The notes beneath the pieces were generated by a model. It had not been told where the DNA came from. It saw nothing but the letters and a program-made list of their open reading frames with translations, and made no database searches. From an alpha proteobacterium BAL199 (GTDB lineage Bacteria > Pseudomonadota > Alphaproteobacteria > Thalassobaculales > Thalassobaculaceae), in contig ABHC01000008.1 of assembly GCA_000171835.1 (NCBI GenBank), positions 62,001-126,000 of the forward strand: a stretch of 64,000 nucleotides of DNA, in the 5' to 3' direction. This document shows positions 36,065 to 45,044 of this stretch, in pieces. The number at the start of each line of letters is the position of its first letter. The first letter of the stretch is position 1. Both the position numbers and the translations under genes were made by a program.

Positions 36065-36829
36065 ATGACGACCCACACGACCGGAACCCGAGAGGAATGG
36101 CTTTCGGCGCGGCTCGACCTCCTTGAGGCCGAGAAGGACCTGACGCGGCGGAGCGACGAGTTGGCGCGGCGGCGGCAGGCGCTGCCATGGGTCAGGGTCG
36201 ACAAGGATTACCGGTTCGAGACCGACGACGGCGACGCCTCGCTGGCGGACCTGTTCGGGGGACGCTCGCAGCTTCTCGTCTACCACTTCATGTTCGGCCC
36301 CGACTACACCGCTGGCTGCCCCTCCTGCTCGGCGGTCGCCGACGGCTTCAACGGCTTTGCGGTCCATTTGGCCAACCACGACGTGACGCTCACCGCGGTG
36401 TCGAGGGCGCCGCTGGCGAAGCTGCAAGCCTACAAGCAGCGGATGGGCTGGACGTTCCCGTGGGCGTCCTCGCACGACGGCGCCTTCAATTACGACTTCA
36501 ACGTCTCCTTCACCGCGGAACAGCAGCGCGACGGGACGGTCGAATACAACGACCTGCGTGGCCGTCACGCTATGGACGCGGTCCCGGCCCCGGAGCCGGT
36601 CGTGCAGTTCGCGAAGTCGTGCGGAACCGATGCCCCGACGTACGCGCGTGACCGGCCGGGACTGAGCGCCTTCGTGCGCGAAGACGGGGTCGTGTACCAC
36701 ACCTACTCCAGCTTCGCCCGCGGATTGGACGGACTGTGGGGCATGTACCAATGGCTCGACCGCGCGCCGCTGGGACGCAACGAGGCGGGCGCCTGGTGCC
36801 GCCGTCACGACGAGTACGGCACGCGTTGA
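36065..36829 (+). CDS. DUF899 family thioredoxin-like protein
   Basis: Thioredoxin-like protein of the DUF899 family, 254 residues, of unknown biochemical function. Characteristic segments are WVRVDKDYRFETDDGDASL, then LFGGRSQLLVYHFMFGPDYTAGCPSCSAVADGF with the CPSC pair in the thioredoxin active-site position, and FPWASSHDGAFNYDF. A short N-terminal helix with EEWLSARLDLLEAEKDLTR is also conserved in the family. AGGAGAC precedes the ATG. It is divergent from the winged-helix regulator across a 362-base control region. A redox or peroxide-related role is inferred from the fold only. Confidence 0.9.
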   Translation: MTTHTTGTREEWLSARLDLLEAEKDLTRRSDELARRRQALPWVRVDKDYRFETDDGDASLADLFGGRSQLLVYHFMFGPDYTAGCPSCSAVADGFNGFAVHLANHDVTLTAVSRAPLAKLQAYKQRMGWTFPWASSHDGAFNYDFNVSFTAEQQRDGTVEYNDLRGRHAMDAVPAPEPVVQFAKSCGTDAPTYARDRPGLSAFVREDGVVYHTYSSFARGLDGLWGMYQWLDRAPLGRNEAGAWCRRHDEYGTR

Positions 36830-36883
36830 AGGTCGGACTGGCGATGGCCATGCCGCAGCAGCCATCGCCCGCCGACACCCGGA

Positions 36884-37912
36884 TCAACCGCGCGTCGGAT
36901 CCTCCGAGACCTGGATCAGCTGCTTGCCGAAGTTCTCGCCGCGCAGCAGGCCGATGAAGGTTTTGGGTGCGTTCTCGAGGCCGACCGTGACCGACTCCCG
37001 ATACTTGATGCGCCCCTCCCGAAGATAGCCGCCGACCTCCTTCATGAAGGCTTTGTGGCGGTTGCCCCGGTCCGAGACGATGAAGCCCTGGATCTTCAGC
37101 CGGTCGGTCAGGATCCGACGCATCAAGGCCGGCAGGCGGTCGGCATCGCCGCCGACCGGGCCGGTGTTGTACATCGAGATCATCCCGCACACCGGGATGC
37201 GTCCGAACGGATTCATGAGCGACAATGCGGCGTCCAGGGTCGGACCGCCGACATTCTCGAAATACACGTCGATACCGTTCGGGCAGGCTGCCTTCAGATC
37301 GTCGCGCAGCGTGGCCGAACGGTGGCTGACGCAAGCGTCGAAGCCGAGTTCGTCAACAACATAGCGGACCTTCTCGTCCGGTCCGGCGACCCCGACGGCC
37401 CGTGCGCCCTTGATCTTGGCAAGCTGGCCAACGACCGAGCCGACGGCACCGGATGCCGCTGACACAACTACGGTCTCCCCCTCCTTCGGCTCGCCGATGT
37501 CCAGAAGTCCCACATAGGCGGTCAGACCCGGCATTCCCATAACGCCGACCCAGGTCGACAGCGGCGCCAGCGCCGGGTCGAGCTTGCGCACGCCGTTGCC
37601 GTCCGAGACCACATGGCTCTGCCAGCCGAACATGCCGAGCACGAAATCACCCTCGGCGTAGCCCGGGTGGTTGGATTCCATCACCTGGCCGACGGTTCCC
37701 GCGCCCATCACCTCGCCGATCTCCACAGACTTCGCGTACGACCGGGCGTCGTCCATCCGGCCGCGCATGTACGGGTCGAGCGACAGCCAGATGATCCTGA
37801 CCAGCATCTGCCCAGGTCCGACCGCCGGCAGCTCGGCCTCGGCGATCTCGAAGTTCTCCGCCGTCGGCTCCCCCTTGGGGCGCTTCGCGAGGCGGACTTG
37901 CTGGCTCTTCAT
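36884..37912 (-). CDS. NADP-dependent oxidoreductase (MDR, leukotriene-B4-reductase type)
   Basis: Zinc-independent medium-chain reductase, 342 residues, of the group that reduces double bonds of alkenals, enones and prostaglandins. N-terminal WLSLDPYMRGRM is the signature of this group. The cofactor fold has VVVSAASGAVGSVVGQLAKIKG with the Ala-Ala-Ser-Gly and Val-Gly steps, and FENVGGPTLDAALSLM follows. I place the start at the ATG of MKSQQVRLAK, eight bases after GAGGAAA; a second ATG 24 bases upstream is less likely. Stands 34 bases before the GMC gene's end on the same strand. Confidence 0.92.
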   Translation of the reverse strand: MKSQQVRLAKRPKGEPTAENFEIAEAELPAVGPGQMLVRIIWLSLDPYMRGRMDDARSYAKSVEIGEVMGAGTVGQVMESNHPGYAEGDFVLGMFGWQSHVVSDGNGVRKLDPALAPLSTWVGVMGMPGLTAYVGLLDIGEPKEGETVVVSAASGAVGSVVGQLAKIKGARAVGVAGPDEKVRYVVDELGFDACVSHRSATLRDDLKAACPNGIDVYFENVGGPTLDAALSLMNPFGRIPVCGMISMYNTGPVGGDADRLPALMRRILTDRLKIQGFIVSDRGNRHKAFMKEVGGYLREGRIKYRESVTVGLENAPKTFIGLLRGENFGKQLIQVSEDPTRG

Positions 37913-37946
37913 CGGACTTTCCTCGTCTCGGTTCAAACTGACTGGA

Positions 37947-39554
37947 TCAGGCGCGCAGGTCCTCGCGGATCAGGTCGGAGGCCTTCTCGCCGATCATGAT
38001 CGACGCGGCGTTAGTGTTCCCGGATACCATGGTCGGCATGATTGATGCGTCGGCGATGCGCAGGCCCTGCAGACCATGAACGCGCAGGCGTGAATCCACC
38101 ACCCCTTCCGGCCCCGGCGCCATCCGGCAGGTGCCAATCGGGTGGAACGCAGTGTTGGCGGTGCGTCGGACATGGTCGAGCAGGTCGGCGTCGCTGGTCA
38201 CACTCGGACCCGGGTCGACTTCCTCGCCACGGTAGACGTCCAATGGTGTCGAGTTGCCGAGCTTCCGGATCAACTTGACGCCGTCGATCATGGTCTGCTG
38301 GTCCAACGGATCGGACAGGAAGTTGAACCGGATCTCGGGGTGTTTCTTCGGATCGGCCGAGCCGATATGGATCGAGCCCAGACTTTCCGGCCGCAACTGA
38401 TAGCAGGTCAGGGTCATGCCCGGCCAAGGCTGAAGGCTTCGACGCGACGCGTCTCGGATGACATACGGCATGACATGCATCTGAATGTCCGGACATTCCA
38501 GGTCCGGACGCGTCTTCAGGAACCCGAGCAGCGGCGCCGAGGGCAGCGCCAGGAAGCCACGGCGGGTGGCAAGGTAACGCAGCGCCTGCCAGACCTTACC
38601 CAGCCCGGCAATCCGGTCGTTGTAAGAGAGGCCGCGCTGATTCAGCCGCCAGTAGACGCGAGCGTTGATGTGGTCGCGCAGGTGCTCGCCGACGCCCCGC
38701 AGTTCGTGGCGAACGGCGATGCCGTGTCGGCCGAGCACCTCCGGGCGACCGATCCCCGACAGTTCCAGCAGTTGCGGCGTGGCCACTGCACCGGACGAGA
38801 CCACCACCTCCCGACCGGCCCGTGCTTCGAGCGTGCGGCCGTGCTGCTCGTATGCGACCCCGACACAGCGAGTGCCGTCGAACAAAAGCCGGGTCGCATG
38901 GGCATCGGCCAAGATGCGAAGGTTCGGACGGTTGCGCGCCGGCGTCAGGTAGGCGACGGCGGCGCTCATCCGGCGACCGTCGCGGATCGTGGTCTGGGTG
39001 CGGACCACCCCCTCCTGGTCGGCGCCGTTGTAGTCCCGGTTCCGCTTTAGGCCGATGGACTCGGCGCCGGCAAAGACTGCGTCGTACAGCGGGTTCTGAT
39101 CATACGCCTCGCAGACGTGCAGCGGGCCGCCCTGCGAGCGCCAGTCGTCGGCGCCGTGTTCATAGTTCTCCATCCGCTGGAAGATCGGCAGTACATCGTC
39201 GAAACTCCAACCACGGTTTCCGAACTGCGCCCAGGTGTTGTAGTCGATTGGCTGGCCGCGCACGTAGACCAGCCCGTTGATCGACGACGACCCTCCGACC
39301 ACGCGGCCGCGCGGCACGGGGATCGGACGGTTGGCGGTCCCTTCCTCCGGGACCGAGCGGTACCGCCAATTGGCGGTCGGATGATCGATCAGCAGGCCGA
39401 ACGACATCGGCAGGGACGTGTAGGGATGGCTTGCGGCCCCAGCCTCCAGCAGCAGCACTTTGAGCTTCGGGTCCTCGCTCAACCGCGATGCCAGGGCGGA
39501 TCCAGCCGAACCGGCTCCGACAACCACGAAATCGTATGTCTCTGCCTGATTCAC
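37947..39554 (-). CDS. GMC family FAD-dependent oxidoreductase
   Basis: Flavoprotein of the glucose-methanol-choline family, 535 residues, oxidising an alcohol or amino alcohol such as choline. FAD fold VVVGAGSAGSALASRLSE at the start, then PVPRGRVVGGSSSINGLVYVRG and a GMC signature near SSGAVATPQLLELSGIG. The catalytic His region is AFHPIGTCRMAPGPEGVVDS, and NTNAASIMIGEKASDLI ends the chain. It starts at GTG (39554) after AAGGGAG; the frame upstream is not coding. Downstream on the same strand is the NADP reductase. Substrate not fixed, and BetB/BetI genes are absent. Confidence 0.92.
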   Translation of the reverse strand: MNQAETYDFVVVGAGSAGSALASRLSEDPKLKVLLLEAGAASHPYTSLPMSFGLLIDHPTANWRYRSVPEEGTANRPIPVPRGRVVGGSSSINGLVYVRGQPIDYNTWAQFGNRGWSFDDVLPIFQRMENYEHGADDWRSQGGPLHVCEAYDQNPLYDAVFAGAESIGLKRNRDYNGADQEGVVRTQTTIRDGRRMSAAVAYLTPARNRPNLRILADAHATRLLFDGTRCVGVAYEQHGRTLEARAGREVVVSSGAVATPQLLELSGIGRPEVLGRHGIAVRHELRGVGEHLRDHINARVYWRLNQRGLSYNDRIAGLGKVWQALRYLATRRGFLALPSAPLLGFLKTRPDLECPDIQMHVMPYVIRDASRRSLQPWPGMTLTCYQLRPESLGSIHIGSADPKKHPEIRFNFLSDPLDQQTMIDGVKLIRKLGNSTPLDVYRGEEVDPGPSVTSDADLLDHVRRTANTAFHPIGTCRMAPGPEGVVDSRLRVHGLQGLRIADASIMPTMVSGNTNAASIMIGEKASDLIREDLRA

Positions 39555-39689
39555 GCCCCGCTCCCTTACACGCCTGCAGTTCTGACGGTTGCAGCCCGAC
39601 TGCCGAGTGTGCACGGGAGCACGGCCGAGGTCTCGACCGAACATCCGGACTAGAGCGGTTCCTCGGCAGAAACAGTCTTGCAAACCATT

Positions 39690-39760
39690 AACTTCATAAA
39701 TAACAACACGATAAGATAAGTTATTCACATTATGCACAAGGTTATCCCGATAAATTCGGA
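39690..39760. promoter_or_regulatory. AT-rich segment with inverted repeats upstream of the GMC gene
   Basis: A markedly AT-rich stretch with AATAAC (39699-39704) inverted to GTTATT (39720-39725), two GATAA copies, and a perfect TTATC-CC-GATAA palindrome at 39742-39753. It probably holds the GMC promoter and an operator. The regulator is unknown. Confidence 0.4.
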
Positions 39761-39812
39761 CTCGGACGAATCCATGCCCGACCGATCATGCAGAATCCGA
39801 TCACCTTTCTGT

Positions 39813-40280
39813 CTACCGGTCCTCGGCGACGTCGCGATCCTTCACGCTCTCCATCACCACATAGGTACTGGTGTGGGAGACGTGCGGCAGGCTCGACAGG
39901 CTCTCACCCAGGCTGCGCCGGTACGCCCGGATGTCAGCGGTACGGACCTTCAGCAAGTAGTCGAATCCGCCGGCGATCATATGGCACTGCTCCACCTCCG
40001 GCAGTTTGCGGACCGCCCCGTTGAAAGCGTCAAGCGCCGGCGTCGTGGTGTCGCTCAGCGTCACCTGCACGAACGCGATGTGCCCTGCATCCAGCCGCGC
40101 CAGATCGACCAGGGCTGCGTATCCCAGAATGTAGCCGCGATCCTCCAGCCGCCGGACCCGCTGCTGGCAGGGGCTTTTCGACAGGCCCACCCGTTCGGCA
40201 AGCGCCGTCATCGTGATCCGGCCGTCCTTCTGCAGTTCTGTGAGTATTTTACGGTCAATCCGATCCAGATCGTCTGTCAT
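39813..40280 (-). CDS. putR: Lrp/AsnC family regulator, probable PutR
   Basis: DNA-binding regulator of the Lrp/AsnC family, 155 residues. The HTH occupies about residues 3-50 (DLDRIDRKILTELQKDGRIT then LAERVGLSKSPCQQRVRRLE). The C-terminal RAM ligand-binding domain has VRKLPEVEQCHMIAGGFDYLLKV. In Alphaproteobacteria a divergent Lrp-type protein, PutR, activates putA with proline as co-inducer; the position here matches that exactly. A TTG codon 12 bases upstream is an alternative start, but the ATG of MTDDLDRID is preferred on family length. Confidence 0.88.
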   Translation of the reverse strand: MTDDLDRIDRKILTELQKDGRITMTALAERVGLSKSPCQQRVRRLEDRGYILGYAALVDLARLDAGHIAFVQVTLSDTTTPALDAFNGAVRKLPEVEQCHMIAGGFDYLLKVRTADIRAYRRSLGESLSSLPHVSHTSTYVVMESVKDRDVAEDR

Positions 40281-40311
40281 AGTGCACTTCAATTCCTGTT
40301 TCGTCCGTATA

Positions 40312-40328
40312 TCCTCAGTATTTCAGGA
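40312..40328. promoter_or_regulatory. Dyad in the putR-putA divergent region
   Basis: TCCT (40312-40315) and AGGA (40325-40328) flank an AT-rich centre, with A-T agreement at one inner pair. It lies 32 bases before putR's ATG and in front of putA. An Lrp-type site is plausible but the dyad is short. Confidence 0.35.
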
Positions 40329-40420
40329 CAAATGGCCATGAAACAACCACGAACGATCCATCCGCGAAGCCGAACTGCGCTAGGATGCCGGCAGAACAGC
40401 ACGCGATGACGAGGTGGGCC

Positions 40421-43400
40421 ATGCGCGACGATACCGACACGCTCTCCGAACTCCGGCGGTCGATCGCCGCCCACACGCTGGCCGATGAGAAAGCGACCCT
40501 TGACGGTTTGATCGCTATCGCCGATCTGGACACCGGCGTCCGCACGACCATCTCCGCCGATGCGGCGCGCCTGGTACGGGCGGTTCGCGGCAGTACCAAG
40601 CCCGGCATCATGGAAAGCTTCCTGGCGGAGTACGGGTTGAGCACCAAGGAAGGTGTCGCCCTGATGTGCCTGGCCGAAGCGCTGCTCCGGGTGCCCGATC
40701 GCTGGACCATCGATGCGCTGATCGAGGACAAGGTGGCCCCCGCCGACTGGGGCCGTCACCTCGGTCACTCCAGCTCGCCGCTCGTCAACGCCTCCACCTG
40801 GGCGTTGATGCTGACCGGGCGCGTCGTCGGCGGGCATGAGGACGAGGACCTTGCCGGTGCACTGCACGGCATGGTCAAGCGGCTGGGAGAGCCGGTGATC
40901 CGCACCGCCGTGCGCAGAGCCATGCAGGAACTCGGCAAGCAGTTCGTGCTCGGCCGGACCATCGACGAGGCCGCCGAGCGGGCCAAGGGGATGGAAGCCA
41001 AAGGCTACACCTACTCCTACGATATGCTCGGCGAGGCGGCTCGCACCGAGGCCGACGCCCGGCGCTACCACATCGCATACTCCCAGGCGATTGCGGCCAT
41101 CGCCGCGCACTGCACGCACGGCGACATCCGCGCGAATCCCGGAATTTCGGTCAAACTGTCGGCGCTGCACCCGCGCTACGAGTACGGCCAGAAACCCCAC
41201 GTGATCGACGACATCGTTGCACGCACCCGCTCGCTGGCCCTGATCGCCAAGAGCGCCGGCATGGGGTTCAACATCGACGCCGAAGAGGCTGACCGGCTCG
41301 ACCTGTCGCTCGACATCATCGAGGCAGTTCTGTCGGATCGCGCGCTTGCCGGCTGGGACGGGCTCGGCATCGTGGTCCAGGCCTACGGTCGGCGGGCCCG
41401 CTATGTGATCGAGTGGTTGTACGCACTGGCCGCCCGCCTCGACCGGAAGATCATGGTGCGGCTGGTCAAGGGCGCTTACTGGGACAGCGAGATCAAGCGC
41501 GCCCAGGTCATGGGGCTCGACGGGTTTCCGGTTTTCACCCGCAAGGTGTCGACCGACGTGTCCTATATCGCCTGCGCGCGAATGCTGCTTGGCATGACCG
41601 ACCGGATCTACCCGCAGTTCGCCACACACAACGCCCATACCGTGGCCGCCGTTCTGCGGATGGCCGGTGGGATCGAAGGCTACGAGTTCCAGCGCCTGCA
41701 CGGGATGGGCGAGTCCCTGCACGAGGCGGTGCGCAAGGAGAGCGGCGCCCGCTGCCGGATCTATGCCCCGGTCGGCGCACACCGCGACCTGCTGGCCTAT
41801 CTGGTCCGACGCCTATTGGAGAACGGGGCGAACTCGTCCTTCGTGAACCAGATCGTCGACGAACGGGTGAGTGCGGAGGAGATCGCGCGCGATCCGATCG
41901 CGGCTGTCGAAGCCTTGGGGGCAGAGGTCGCCAACAGCCGGATCCCACGACCGTCCGCCATCTTCGGCGAGTCCCGTCGGAGTGCGAAGGGATGGGACCT
42001 GACCGATCCGGTAACCGTGTCCGAACTGGAAGCGGCCCGCTTGCCGTTCCAGACCCACAGTTGGGCCGCCGGCCCGATGATTGCGGCACCGGCCGCCGAT
42101 GCCGGCGCGACGCGCGACGTGCTCAACCCGGCAAATTCTGGTGAGCGCGTCGGCACGGTCGCCGACGCCACGGTCGAGCAGGTAGCGGCAGCCATTGGTG
42201 CGGCGAATGCCGCCCAGCCCGGCTGGGCCGCCCTGCCCGTCGACGAGCGTGCGGCCTGCCTCGATCGGATCGCCGAGTTGTACGAGGTCAACGCCCCCGA
42301 GTTGTTCGCACTGGCCTGCCGCGAGGCCGGAAAGACCCTGCTGGACGGCGTGTCGGAAGTCCGCGAGGCCGTCGACTTCTGCCGGTACTACGCGGCCGAG
42401 GCGCGCCGAGGTGGTGACGGTACCCGACCACCGTGCGGGGTGTTCGCCTGCGTGTCGCCGTGGAACTTTCCGCTCGCGATCTTCACTGGGCAGATCGCCG
42501 CCGCCCTGGTGACCGGCAACGCCGTGGTCGCCAAGCCGGCCGAGCAGTCGGTGCTGATCGCGGCGCGGGCCGTCGAGTTGATGCGCGAAGCCGGCGTGCC
42601 GGAGGCGATCATCCAACTGGTACCCGGCCCTGGCGAGACCGTGGGTGCGGCCCTGGTCGGCGACCCTCGTATCGCCGGGGTCTGCTTCACCGGATCGACC
42701 GACACCGCCCGGCGCATCCACCAAGCCCTGGCCGAGGCTACCGGCCCCGACACGCCGCTGATCGCGGAAACCGGCGGCCTGAACGCCATGATCGTCGACT
42801 CCACCGCCCTGCCCGAACAGGCGGTGCGCGACATCGTGGCCTCGGCGTTCCAGAGCGCCGGCCAGCGCTGCTCCGCGCTGCGCATCCTGTACGTCCAGAA
42901 GGACGTCGAAGAGCGCGTGCTGGAAATGCTGTATGGCGCCATGGACGCGCTGCGGATTGGCGACCCGTGGGACCTGTCCACCGACGTCGGTCCGGTGATC
43001 GACGGCGACGCCCAACGCGACATCGAGAGCCACTGCACGACCATGGAGGCGGCTGGACGCCTGCTGCGCCGCGCGATGCCGGCGAAGACGGCGTCAGCCG
43101 GCAGCTTCGTGCCGCCGACGGTGTTCAAGGTCGACGGCATCGGCGCACTGGAGCGCGAGGTGTTCGGCCCGGTCCTGCACGTCGCGACCTACGAGGCGGT
43201 ACACCTCGACCGGGTGCTGGATGCGATCAACGCCGCCGGCTACGGCCTGACCCTCGGCGTGCACACCCGGGTCGACAGCCGGGTGCAGCAGGTGGTTGAC
43301 GCCGCCAAAGTCGGCAACCTCTATGTCAACCGCAACCAGATTGGCGCGGTCGTCGGCTCCCAACCATTCGGCGGCGAAGGACTGTCGGGCACCGGTCCGA

Positions 43401-44116
43401 AAGCCGGCGGTCCACACTACCTCGACCGGTTCCGTCGACCGATGGAGCCTCGGACCTCCGGCTCGGCAGTCCCTGCATCCAAGCCCGTGGCCGCAGATGC
43501 GTTAGACCGGGCAATCAACGGCGTCAAGGCAGGCGACTGGTCGACCCGTACCGACCGTCTGGCCGTCCTGAAGCGGGTGGCCAGCGGTCTGGATAACGAC
43601 ATTCGGCCGATCGTTGAGGCTGCGCTCGTGACGGCTGAGAATGTCGACCTCTCGTCGGTCGACCTGCCGGGGCCGACCGGCGAGAGCAACCGTCTGTCCC
43701 TGCATCCGCGCGGAACCGTCCTGTGCTTCGGCGATCTTGGAAGCGGGAACGCAACCATGATGCTGGGTCAGGCGGTGCTCGCCCTGGCGCTCGGCAATGC
43801 CGTCGTGGCAATCGCTCCTGGGGCGGTTTCAGCGGTGTCCACCCTCCGGGCCGCCAGCGCTCCGGTCACGGCGATTGACGGGCGGATCACATCTGCATCG
43901 CTGGAGACCTGCAATCCGTTCGATGCGCTGGTGGCCGACGGTCCGAGCGGCGCACTGGTCGAAGTGCGCAGAGCACTTGCCGCGCGCGGCGGCGCGATCG
44001 TGCCGCTGGTGATCGGCCATGCCGATCCGCACCGGTTGCTGGTCGAACGGGCACTGTGTGTCGACACCACGGCGGCCGGCGGGAACGCCCAATTGCTGGT
44101 GTCGGCGACTGAATGA
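40421..44116 (+). CDS. putA: Bifunctional proline dehydrogenase/P5C dehydrogenase (type B PutA)
   Basis: Bifunctional enzyme converting proline to glutamate, 1231 residues. A proline dehydrogenase barrel (about 160-480) has VKLSALHPRYE, NIDAEEADRLDLS, RLVKGAYWDSEIKRAQ and YPQFATHNAHTVAAVL. The P5C dehydrogenase (about 560-1010) has FTGSTDTARRIHQAL, ETGGLNAMIVD and the catalytic Cys of GQRCSALRI near residue 817. A C-terminal ALDH-superfamily domain (about 1030-1231) marks type B. No ribbon-helix-helix DNA-binding region precedes the enzyme, so regulation falls to the divergent Lrp protein. Start at 40421 follows GAGGTGG; ATG codons 15 and 36 bases upstream are alternatives. Confidence 0.95.
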   Translation: MRDDTDTLSELRRSIAAHTLADEKATLDGLIAIADLDTGVRTTISADAARLVRAVRGSTKPGIMESFLAEYGLSTKEGVALMCLAEALLRVPDRWTIDALIEDKVAPADWGRHLGHSSSPLVNASTWALMLTGRVVGGHEDEDLAGALHGMVKRLGEPVIRTAVRRAMQELGKQFVLGRTIDEAAERAKGMEAKGYTYSYDMLGEAARTEADARRYHIAYSQAIAAIAAHCTHGDIRANPGISVKLSALHPRYEYGQKPHVIDDIVARTRSLALIAKSAGMGFNIDAEEADRLDLSLDIIEAVLSDRALAGWDGLGIVVQAYGRRARYVIEWLYALAARLDRKIMVRLVKGAYWDSEIKRAQVMGLDGFPVFTRKVSTDVSYIACARMLLGMTDRIYPQFATHNAHTVAAVLRMAGGIEGYEFQRLHGMGESLHEAVRKESGARCRIYAPVGAHRDLLAYLVRRLLENGANSSFVNQIVDERVSAEEIARDPIAAVEALGAEVANSRIPRPSAIFGESRRSAKGWDLTDPVTVSELEAARLPFQTHSWAAGPMIAAPAADAGATRDVLNPANSGERVGTVADATVEQVAAAIGAANAAQPGWAALPVDERAACLDRIAELYEVNAPELFALACREAGKTLLDGVSEVREAVDFCRYYAAEARRGGDGTRPPCGVFACVSPWNFPLAIFTGQIAAALVTGNAVVAKPAEQSVLIAARAVELMREAGVPEAIIQLVPGPGETVGAALVGDPRIAGVCFTGSTDTARRIHQALAEATGPDTPLIAETGGLNAMIVDSTALPEQAVRDIVASAFQSAGQRCSALRILYVQKDVEERVLEMLYGAMDALRIGDPWDLSTDVGPVIDGDAQRDIESHCTTMEAAGRLLRRAMPAKTASAGSFVPPTVFKVDGIGALEREVFGPVLHVATYEAVHLDRVLDAINAAGYGLTLGVHTRVDSRVQQVVDAAKVGNLYVNRNQIGAVVGSQPFGGEGLSGTGPKAGGPHYLDRFRRPMEPRTSGSAVPASKPVAADALDRAINGVKAGDWSTRTDRLAVLKRVASGLDNDIRPIVEAALVTAENVDLSSVDLPGPTGESNRLSLHPRGTVLCFGDLGSGNATMMLGQAVLALALGNAVVAIAPGAVSAVSTLRAASAPVTAIDGRITSASLETCNPFDALVADGPSGALVEVRRALAARGGAIVPLVIGHADPHRLLVERALCVDTTAAGGNAQLLVSATE

Positions 44117-44161
44117 TCATCCCAGAGTGCAGGAACCATGGGGCGCTCAGCGGTCGCCTGC

Positions 44162-44923
44162 TTAGGGCCGCGGGTCCATCAGCCGGGTATCGTAGGCGCG
44201 CGGCATCAGGCCCGACTGGAACCACAGCACGAAGGAATAGATGCTGAACACCGGCAACCCGAAGGCTCGGCGAAGGTCGGCGGCGTAGGGCACCATGTTG
44301 GTGCACTCCAGCACGATCGCGCCGATATCCGGATTCGCCCGAAGCAGTGCCCGCCCGGCGTCCAGCAGATCCTGCCGTGACATCTCGGTGTCGAGCGTCA
44401 GTTCGTTTCCGAGAATCGCCCGAGTGAACTCGCGCCCACCCTCGGTACCGACCACAGGCGTGTCCAACGCCACCCCGGCGGCGGCCAGATGGGCATCGGT
44501 CAAGGTGTCCTTCGATACCGTGATCACACCGACGCGCTTGCCTTTGGGCAGCAGCGCCTGAACCGTCGGGATCTGCATCAATGATGAGGTAGCGACCGGT
44601 ACCCCGACCGCGTCGGCGATCTCGCGCTGGAACAGCGACAGGAACCCGCAATTGGTGGTGATGCCGTCGGCACCGGTGGCGACCAGATCCTTCGCCGCCT
44701 CGATGAACGGCTGCAGCAGCCCTTCGGCCCGGTTGCGCACCACTCGATCCGGCGAAGCTCCACGCACCACCCGGTAGTGCACCGGGAACGGCCAAGTCAG
44801 CGCGTTGCCCATGTCGCCGGGCACCCGTGGGAATCGTGCCTCCAGCATCAGGATGCCAACCGCCGCGCCGAACACCGCTTTGCCGCCACCCTCCACCGTC
44901 AGTCCGGTTGCCGAACGCTCCAT
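44162..44923 (-). CDS. Aspartate/glutamate racemase family protein
   Basis: Asp/Glu/hydantoin racemase superfamily protein, 253 residues. Two catalytic cysteines can be read: one in GITTNCGFLSLF and one in IVLECTNMVPYA, facing each other across the pseudo-twofold. The pair is typical of cofactor-independent racemases and also of some decarboxylases and hydrolases. Start at the ATG of MERSATGLT after GGAGGG; an earlier ATG six codons upstream is less likely. It is convergent with putA 45 bases away, but a proline-related role is not implied. Confidence 0.85.
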   Translation of the reverse strand: MERSATGLTVEGGGKAVFGAAVGILMLEARFPRVPGDMGNALTWPFPVHYRVVRGASPDRVVRNRAEGLLQPFIEAAKDLVATGADGITTNCGFLSLFQREIADAVGVPVATSSLMQIPTVQALLPKGKRVGVITVSKDTLTDAHLAAAGVALDTPVVGTEGGREFTRAILGNELTLDTEMSRQDLLDAGRALLRANPDIGAIVLECTNMVPYAADLRRAFGLPVFSIYSFVLWFQSGLMPRAYDTRLMDPRP

Positions 44924-44998
44924 CGATAGCCCTCCAGTCACGTTCTACTGAACGCTATCCGGTTCGGCAGGCGACGCAAGCGAAACACAATCGAAAGA

Positions 44999-45020
44999 GG
45001 GCCCGGCTTGCGCCGGGCCC
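44999..45020 (-). terminator. Terminator of the liv operon
   Basis: GGGCCCGGC (44999-45007) pairs with GCCGGGCCC (45012-45020) around TTGC. On the minus strand CTCTTTCG follows. It is 25 bases past the binding-protein stop. Confidence 0.75.
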
Positions 45021-45044
45021 CTCCCATCAGTTCGGTCTCAGGTA

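Noticed and set aside
40289-41782. A 497-codon minus-strand frame
   Set aside because: It is antisense to the proline dehydrogenase part of putA and has no recognisable motif.
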